Shown here: positions 56,901-64,000 of the stretch, piece after piece | Layout: the number at the start of each line of letters is the position of its first letter | Numbering within the stretch: the first letter of the stretch is position 1 | Assembly (NCBI RefSeq): GCF_000715075.1 | Contig: NC_134084.1 | Location: 1,738,501 to 1,802,500 of the forward strand | Direction: 5' to 3' | Origin: Nicotiana tabacum | Taxonomy: Eukaryota > Streptophyta > Magnoliopsida > Solanales > Solanaceae | Length of the DNA stretch: 64,000 nucleotides | Notes under the pieces: model-generated | The model's input: only the letters and a program-made list of their open reading frames with translations | What the model was told of the DNA's origin: nothing | Databases searched by the model: none | Position numbers and translations under genes: made by a program

Positions 56901-59900
56901 TTCAAAACATCTAGCATTCCTTTCCTTCCAAACTGTTCACCAGATGCATGCTGGGACAATCCTCCATCTATATCTGTTGGTTGCTTCAGCTCCAGCTTCT
57001 TCCCAACTAAAAAGAACTTCATTGATCCTATGGGGCATTGTACATGAAATACCCCTAAGATTAATAAAAAATTTTCATAGTTGGTTTGTTATCTTGCAGT
57101 GTAGAAATAGATGGCTAACTGTCTCAACACTTTCCCCACATAGAAGACATCTTGAGCACAAAGAGATTCCTCTCTTTATGAGATTATCTTGAGTTAATAC
57201 AGCCTCCTTTGCTAGTAGCCAAGTGAAATAAGCTACCTTAGAGGGAATCTTAGTTTTCCATATATGCTTCCATGGCCAATCTCTTATCTGTGGGTTATTT
57301 TGATTCAAAATCTTATATGCTGCCTTCACCTGATAGACCCCTCTGTCATGCCTCTGCCACCAAAGTAAGTCCACCCCTTCCTGTATTCCTTTAAATGTCT
57401 CCAGCTTGTTATAAAGGTCAGTTAATCTTGCTATCTCCCAGTCATTCAACTGCCTTCTAAGAATTAGTTCCCATCCTTGAGAACTCCACATCTCAGCTAC
57501 TGTCTTCTGTTGGTTTTGTGCCAAACCAAACATATCATGGTAGAGTTCCTTTAGGCATCCATGCCCCAACCAGTTATCATTCCAGAATGAAGCTTTCCTT
57601 CCATTGTTCACTCTTATGAAAGTGTGATTCTTCATTGTAGGCCACAGTTCCCACACACTAACTCCATATGATGCACTTCCTTTGACACCCAGTTATTTTC
57701 CTCCCCATACTTTGGTTTGATCACTTTGCTCCATAAGGTTTGGGGTTCTTGAGAATACCTCCATAGCCATTTCATTTTGAGCGCCTTGCTTTGATTCTTC
57801 AAGTTTCTGATTCCCAGACCACCTTGCCTTTTCATCACTGTGATGGATTTCCATTTGGTCATTTGACCAAATGGAAGGCCTTTTTCTCCTTATTCCCTTG
57901 CCAAAGGAAGGATCTTCTGAGTTTGTCCAATCTATGTATAATTCCAGCTGGAATTGGGAACAAGGACATCATGTAAGTGGGAAGTGAATCTAAAACTGAG
58001 TTGATTAAGACTAGCCTTCCCCCCATTGATAAATATTGAGCTTTCATCTTGACAACTTCTTCTCACATTTTTCAATAACTGAATTCTAAATCTCTTTGGA
58101 TTTAGATCTTGCACCCAGAGGCATCCCCAGATAGATGGAAGGTAGAGACCCTACTTCTCCTCCCAATACCAGTGACAGTTGCTCCATATTGTGGACTTCA
58201 TTGATGGGGTAAATATGGCTCTTTCTCCAGTTGATGTGAAGTCCTGAAATTCCTTCAAACAAAACCAAGATGATCCTCAAATATCTAAGCTGCTCCTCTT
58301 CAGCGTCACAGAAGACTAGAGTATCATCGGCATATTGGAGATGTGTGATCTCTAGACTATTAGCACCATTCCTATCAACCTCAAAGCCTTTGACTCATCT
58401 ATTGATATTTGCTGTCTTAACCATGTTGTTTAGACCTTCCATGGCAATGATGAATAGGAAGGGAGATAAGGGGTCACCTTGTCTTAGACCTCTATTGGCA
58501 GGGAAGAAACCTTCAGAAGATCCATTTATGAGGATGGAAAATCTGACAGTAGAGATACATAATTTCATCCAATTGATCCATTTCTGTCCAAAACCCATCT
58601 GTTCTAGCATTTTCAACAAAAAACTCCAGTTGACATGATCATAGGCCTTCTCTATATCTAGTTTGCATAGAATTCCTGATTTTTTCTTTTTAATTCTTGA
58701 GTCCACTGCTTCATTGGCTATCAACACTGCATCCATTATTTGTCTTCCTTTGATAAAAGCCATCGGTTGAGCATCTACTAGTTTGTCTACCAACCTCTTC
58801 AGTCTTTTGGTCAAAACTTTTGAGAGCAGCTTGTAGAAACTCCCTATCAGGCTGATTGGCCAGATATTCTCTCAGTTCTTTAACACCTGTCTTCTTTGGA
58901 ATCAGTGCTACGTATGTTGCATTGAAGCTCTTCTCAAACATCTCTTGAGAATGAAAATTGTTGAAAGCCTTCATGATGTCCTGCTTCACAATATCCCAAC
59001 ACTTAATGTAAAAACCCATTGTGTAACCATCAGGGCCTGGGGCCTTGTCACTAGCACACTTCTTCAGACAGCTCAGAACTTCTTGCTCCTCAAATTTGCT
59101 TTGTAGAAATTCCTTCTCCAAATCTGAGATAGTGGGGCAGTTGTCAAAATTGGCGGCAGGTCTCCACTCTTCAGGTTCTGTGTTTAACTTCTTATGGAAT
59201 TCAATGATCTCATTCTTTATTCTGCTTGGCTCCTCCACTGTTTCATCTTGGATCACCAATTGATCAATATTATTGTACCTTTTGTGTGCATTGGCAGTGC
59301 GATGAAAAAATTTTGTATTTCTATCCCCTTCTTTGAGCCACAGGGACCTAGATTTCTGTCTCCATGCACTTTCTTCATTCTTGAGATGCTCCTCAAAATC
59401 CATGAGGGCAGCTGCCTTCCTCACTGACTCCCCCTCTGTCAAAGCTCTTGCTTGCTGTATTGTATCAAATTCTGCCAATTGGCTCATCAGTTTAGATTTT
59501 TGCATTCCCAGATTTCGCTTACAACTTCTGCTCCATTCTTTTAGCTTGCCTTTGAGGGCTTTTGGTTTGCAAGCTAAAATGTAGTCTGGTCTTCCTGAGA
59601 ATTCAAAAGTTGTCCACCAGTTCTTTATTCTGTCATCAAAACCTTCAGAATTCAGCCACCAATTTTCAAACTTAAAGTATGATTTGGCTTGCTCCCAAAC
59701 ACCACAGCAGAGGGCCACCGGGGAGAATGTCTTTGGTCTTTGTTAACGTGCATTGACATTTTCCAGAATTGTAATGGATGTGCTTGATATCTTAATATGA
59801 TGTACAATAATTTTAGAAATTGTATTGAAAATGTACTGAGCAATCATGATATAGGTGAAGCTCAAATTGGTTGCCCCAAGATTAAGTCGATTATAAACTA

Positions 59901-62900
59901 CACAGCTTGATGTAGGTTCTCTACTTTTTATTATATTGCTTGTATATTGTAATTGTCCCTAATCAAATAATATTATTACTTTATCAAAAAATATGCCAAC
60001 TAGAAAGTTTGACTCAAGTTAAGTCAAGCTCAGGCTAAGCATTTTATCTATACTATATTAAAAGCACGAAATCCCTTAGCGAAATGTCGTTCGCCTTTTT
60101 TACCCTTAAAAATTTAATTTTACACTGGATAAAATAGTAATTTAATTATTTTTTAATATTTAGGAATAGTTTTAATTCATTCCCTAATATTTAGGACTCC
60201 AAAATCAATTAAAGATTGTGTACCAAATCCTTCCTTATTTGAGCTATATAATATAACATATATGTAAAAAAAAATCAATTAAAGATTGTGTACCAAATCC
60301 TTCCTTATTTGAGCTATATAATATAACATATATGTAAAAAAATAAAAATAAAATAGCTTCGGAAAAGCACAATGTTTTGTACGCTTCGTCTGCATGTAAA
60401 AACCTTTGATGGAACACTTTCAATTCCTAAAGTTATATTAGGAAAAGCATGAGCACTTTGGAATCCTTTTAGCAATAGGAGTCTTTTTTTTAAACATTAA
60501 CCAATTAAATTTTCTATAAATATTTTAGGCAAAAGTTTCGTTAAGTATTCATATATATTAGGTTATACAATCAAACCTTTCTCTAACAACATCCTTATAT
60601 AATAGTCATTCACTATAAAAGCTGCGTTATTCTCAGAACCGAATATTATATTATGTTATAATATATGTCCTCTATAACGACACTTCACTATATCAGCCAA
60701 AAAATTTCGGAACAAATGAGGCTATTATGGAGAGGTTTGACTGTAATCCATTACATTCAATCCTTTTACTTAGGAGTTTTTTTTAATATACGTTTGGCTA
60801 AAAGAAAGGGAGGACGAGGGTGTGAATCGGAAAAAGAAAAAAAACCATGTACCAAATTATTTCTCTTAGATAAAATATATATAAAATTTATTTCTATTAT
60901 ATTGCACGGCCAGAAAATAGTAAATGTCGTTCATCTTTTACCTTAAAAATAACTTTTACAATGGACAAATTTGTAACTTTGGTTTGTTTCCTAATGTTTA
61001 GGATTTTGAAATCAACTAAAATTTTTGATATTAAATCTTTCCCAGTTAAAATAGGTAGGAAGTACTAATATTTAGGAATTTAAAATCAATAAATATTTTA
61101 CCTTATGTAAATTGTACTAATAGACAATACATCCTTTGTGCAATACGTATAAAATCAAGATGAGAACGATGGCGACTTCAATTGATTACTAATTAAAAAT
61201 TAAAAAATGGAGACATAAAATCACATACATTAAATTAAAATTATTTAATACAGTAACTTCTAAGTAAATTTATTTCAATGTGAATAATTAAATATGTATT
61301 TTAAGTATTCTTATTTAATCATATAAAGTAATTAATTCATGTTCAATTAAGCACCCAAAATAATTATTCAATATCATATTTAAGAATAAAAAAATTATAC
61401 AAGCCTAAATTCATCTATATTTATACTATAAAGTCCCTATCGAAATATCGTTCGCCTTTTTTTATCCTTTAAAAATTAATTTCACACCAAACAAAATAGT
61501 CATTTAATTATTTTTCGAATATTTAGGACTTCAAAATCAACTAAAATTTTATTTAAGAAGATCCTAATATTAGGTCTTCAAATTCAAGTTTTTGACCAGT
61601 TTATTCAAATTTACTTTATTATTATTTTTCCTTATTTGACCAGTTTTTATAAATATCCTTTTGGAGTTTAGTACGTGACCATTAAAGTTTTTTTAATTCT
61701 TAGCCTCTAAGGTATATAATAGTATTTTTTTCCTCCAAATTGCCAATAATTGGTTGCCTAAAATATGGAACATCCATCAGCAATGTATATTCGCTTTTTC
61801 CTGTTAAATTTTTAAGAGTTTTGATTTAATCTTAACTTTAAATTTCTAGAAGTCTGAACTAATATGGTGTTAATTTAGAAATAAATTAAGCTACCACCAT
61901 ACTATGTGAATGTGCAACTATAGTTAATATTTTAAACCTAAGTTAAATTAATGTATTTGGAACCCTTGAAATAACTATAAATTTGTCATCCCCCACCCCC
62001 TCACCCTCTGATAATTTTAAGAAATTGACCTCAACATTGTGAACTCTTGAAATTTCAAAATTGTTATTAGCAGAGTACATCCGGAGTGAGTTTAGGATGG
62101 TATTGACTATTGCATGAAGTAAATTTAGACTTAAATCAATAAGAATTCAGGCAACTTTTTTTACACAAGAAGAGGTTCATTTGGCTATAATTTTGATTAA
62201 CATTGAATGAAGAACTATTTTTTTGTATAACGACATTATGAACGTAAAGTTTACAAAGAGATGTTGGATGAGATATAACAACATAGCATATTTGTATCTA
62301 ATATAATAAAATATTTATAGCTATAAATACTATAGAATTCATTACACTAACTTCACTCGGAAAATGTTGAATTCAGTTATATATTATATCAATGTAATAT
62401 TATCTTTTTCATCATTTAAACATATATTGCGTTTAGTTTTAACTCCATTGCTATTTTTTGATAATTTGTATACATTTTATATTGATTAATGTGATGCACA
62501 CGTGCAACGCACGTACACTAATACTAGTTTATAAGAAAAAAAGGGCAGTTTGGTGCGCGGAGCATTCCATGTACGCAAGGAACGGGAAGGCCGCACCCCA
62601 AGAGCCGAGAAGGCAAGAAGGTGTGATGCAGGCAGCCTACCCAAGCTTCACTGACTGATTTCAGGGCTCGAAACCGTGGCCTATAGGTCACAAGGAGATA
62701 GCTTTAACGTTGCTCCAAGACTCCCCTTTAGGCTAAGCACTTCATTGCCAAACATTATTTCTTCTGAAACTTGAGGAAGTAATAACGGGATGTTGCAACA
62801 TCTATTTCAAAGTGGACGTTTGTTTCATAATGTTGTTTGTAGATGATTTTATCTTGATGAGCGTTTTCTTTCATAGGATTCTGATGACTCCCCCCCCCCC

Positions 62901-63527
62901 CCCCCCATGGGGATTGCTAGTTACCTCTTTATAAATTCATTTATTGTATCTTGCTAAAGTTGTTGAATATCATCTAAGACATGTTTACCTTTAGAATGCA
63001 AGCTCCTATAAATTTCCTATCAATCAATTAACTACGCCTCAACCTGAAATTAGTTGGGTTGGTTGGCTGAATCCTCTATATTAATTCTACACTGTTCAGG
63101 CGTTTCATTCAATTCTTATTGAGGTTTGACTATTTTTACATTGGTTGTCTACCTACCACAACCCTTATCCTTAATTTGATGTGGCACCCGATATGCGAAG
63201 TTCACTTAGGCGGACACGGCGCTTTTTATAAACTTTTATATACTTTTCGAAAATGTTGAAGTAACCAAACGATTTGTCAGAATCTAATCTCTCGTTCTGC
63301 ATCCCTTACACAAGCCCAATGCAAAAAAAGAAAAAGAATAAGGAGAGAGATTTATAGTTGTTTCCCGTTAAGTTAAAGTCCGTCTTTGCTAATTTTGGTT
63401 TTTCTTCGCAATTCATCCTTTTTCTTTTCTGATGAAATTTCATAAATCATCCATTTATTAACATGCATGTCTTTTGCAGCTTGTGAAGCCAAAGTTGGAT
63501 GCGATTAACCAAGAGATGCAAGATAGG
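53914..63527 (+). CDS. OXA1: Mitochondrial insertase OXA1, 5' part (exons 1-3)
   Basis: Inserts mitochondrially made and conservatively sorted proteins into the inner membrane; YidC/Oxa1/Alb3 family. Coding exons seen: 53914-54392, 56096-56186, 63480-63527, GT-AG, phases consistent, 206 residues; the rest lies beyond the window. Residues 1-100 or so are a basic presequence ([20 protein letters not shown], later [20 protein letters not shown]). A soluble intermembrane stretch follows ([33 protein letters not shown]), then the first core helix [20 protein letters not shown] and the start of the matrix hairpin [27 protein letters not shown]. Order and wording match plant OXA1. Intron 1 is 1.7 kb and intron 2 is 7.3 kb, both expanded by mobile elements on either strand. 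Confidence 0.93.
54636..55600. mobile_element. hAT-type MITE split by a LINE (OXA1 intron 1)
   Basis: Starts CAGAGGCAGATGTAGAGTG and ends with TATGTCTCTG; the same family as the copy at 3792. Flanks AATTTAGG and AATTTTTAGG are an imperfect target duplication. 54661-55448 is a LINE inserted into it. Confidence 0.7.
54661..55448 (-). pseudogene. 5'-truncated L1 LINE inside the MITE
   Basis: The minus-strand frame ends with the zf-RVT domain: [55 protein letters not shown]. The poly(T) at 54661 is the tail. Flanking 13-bp duplications TAGAGTGTAAGTT (54648-54660, 55449-55461) define the insertion exactly. Confidence 0.85.
56685..59724 (-). mobile_element. 5'-truncated L1 LINE in OXA1 intron 2
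   Basis: About 3 kb of ORF2, minus strand. End of endonuclease/linker and RT start at 59718 ([19 protein letters not shown], [20 protein letters not shown]); RT core to 58395 ([55 protein letters not shown]); catalytic YADD at about 58310-58325; thumb region; zf-RVT at 57075-57330 ([20 protein letters not shown]). Interrupted by several stops and frameshifts (e.g. near 58850, 58390, 58090, 57630). A duplicated GAATGTCTTTGGT(T)CT at 56669 and 59725 marks the target site. Confidence 0.88.
60047..62527 (+). mobile_element. Non-autonomous Helitron in OXA1 intron 2
   Basis: Begins after an A with TCTATACTATATTAAAAGCA, a common Solanaceae Helitron start, and ends with hairpin ACGTGCAACGCACGT, then ACACTAATACTAG and T. 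About 2.5 kb, AT-rich, no protein. The 5' subterminal block ('AAATGTCGTTCGCCTTTTTT') recurs in diverged form near 60920 and 61440, so it is partly built of repeats of its own end. Confidence 0.75.
60201..60340. repeat. 70-bp perfect tandem duplication
   Basis: 60201-60270 and 60271-60340 appear identical by eye; inside the Helitron. Confidence 0.95.
62529..62728 (-). repeat. Au SINE in OXA1 intron 2
   Basis: On the minus strand: GGAGCAACGTTAAAGC-like head near 62718, B-box region GGTTTCGAGCCC near 62670, conserved 'GGTAGGCTGCCTGCATCACA', and the end CCGCGCACCAAACTGCCC with an oligo(T) tail next to the Helitron terminus. Confidence 0.8.
62890..62906. repeat. C homopolymer (17 bp)
   Basis: Uninterrupted C run in OXA1 intron 2. 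The length may be affected by sequencing error. Confidence 0.9.
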
Positions 63528-63834
63528 GTAAGTTTGATATGATTCTCTTCCATTCGCCATTGACATACATTATTTGGCCTTGTTGTAATAACTTTTAGCT
63601 ATGAAACATCTATTAGTTTTATGTCATCCTGTTGGAGGATGTTAAGTAGTGCTTTAAAATTTACTTATTATTACACATTGCCATTCTGCTTTAGTACAAG
63701 ATTCTTATACTCTAACCCTCTGTATTATCATCTCTAGTTACTAATTCCAAATAGATTGTATATCTATCAAATTTAGGCAATATATCAACGCGTCCATACT
63801 AGTTTAGTTCTCTATCTCAGCACTCTTTGTGACC
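63528..63834. other. OXA1 intron 3, first part
   Basis: Follows the donor GTAAGT at 63528; AT-rich, no further exon seen. Confidence 0.6.
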
Positions 63835-64000
63835 AACGGTGGAGCCAGAATTTTCACTGAGGGGTGTTAAAAAATAAAGAATTAAACACACGGAAAAGCC
63901 AAGGTGATTCAACATATAGTATATACATGCATAAAAACAATATCTTTTACCTAGCAATACAGTGCAATTTTCCGGCTAAGGGGTGTCAGTTGCACCCCTT
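63835..64000. repeat. GTGGAGCCAGAATTTTC repeat, cut by the window end
   Basis: Starts CAACGGTGGAGCCAGAATTT and contains GAGGGGTGT and, at the right, AAGGGGTGTCAGTTGCACC, the typical opposite-end wording of a very common Solanaceae non-autonomous repeat. The right limit is outside the window. Confidence 0.55.

Overview
This is a plant nuclear window, almost certainly from the Solanaceae and plausibly Nicotiana. The genes have plant-type introns and mitochondrial targeting. The repeats are ones I know from this family: tRNA-derived SINEs of the TS, Au and SolS type, RTE LINEs whose tails resemble the TS SINE, chromovirus-like gypsy elements, Ogre/Tat-type solo LTRs, and Helitrons with an AT-rich 5' end and a GC hairpin near the 3' end. 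I cannot fix the species.

I support four host protein-coding genes, assembled exon by exon with splice phases checked. (1) NDPK3, organellar nucleoside diphosphate kinase, minus strand, 7 coding exons, 238 aa, 2305-4982. (2) A Lys/Glu/Arg/Ser-rich nuclear-type protein of 1230 aa, minus strand, 5 coding exons, 7956-13764; it resembles plant proteins annotated as ZC3H13-like, possibly the m6A-writer partner HIZ2, and one intron uses a GC donor. (3) An 82-aa protein, minus strand, 3 exons spread over 6 kb, 18708-24714, resembling KGD4/MRPS36, the small 2-oxoglutarate dehydrogenase subunit. (4) The 5' part of OXA1, mitochondrial inner-membrane insertase, plus strand, 53914-63527 and continuing beyond the window. 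Three of the four products are therefore mitochondrial.

The rest is mostly transposable elements, often nested. 1-1.3 kb is a broken L1-type LINE. 5-7.2 kb and 14.6-18.3 kb hold MITEs and SINE remnants. The 5.5-kb first intron of the KGD4-like gene (19.2-24.6 kb) carries a TIR element, a 5'-truncated RTE LINE with a 47-bp target duplication, several SINEs and a retroelement ORF scrap. 24.9-34.06 kb is a row of three Helitron 5' ends sharing one recognisable 3' end; the last copy was invaded by a young minus-strand gypsy element (29.28-33.94 kb) that lost reverse transcriptase and RNase H but keeps a long protease-integrase frame. 34.06-50.67 kb is an RTE LINE split by a 5-kb degenerate gypsy element, itself invaded by a solo LTR in its 5' LTR, a Copia element in gag and a 4.6-kb Ogre-type solo LTR. 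50.7-53.1 kb is AT-rich repeat-like sequence. The OXA1 introns hold a MITE interrupted by a LINE, a 3-kb L1 LINE, a second Helitron and an Au SINE.

The genes do not form an operon or cluster; they are independent housekeeping loci. I found no tRNA or rRNA gene, no CRISPR array and no convincing new host system. The most unusual items are the reverse-transcriptase-less gypsy element, the serial Helitron 5' ends abutting a tandem-repeat promoter, an unrecognised ORF inside the Helitron, the GC-AG intron, and the duplicated splice-acceptor region before OXA1.
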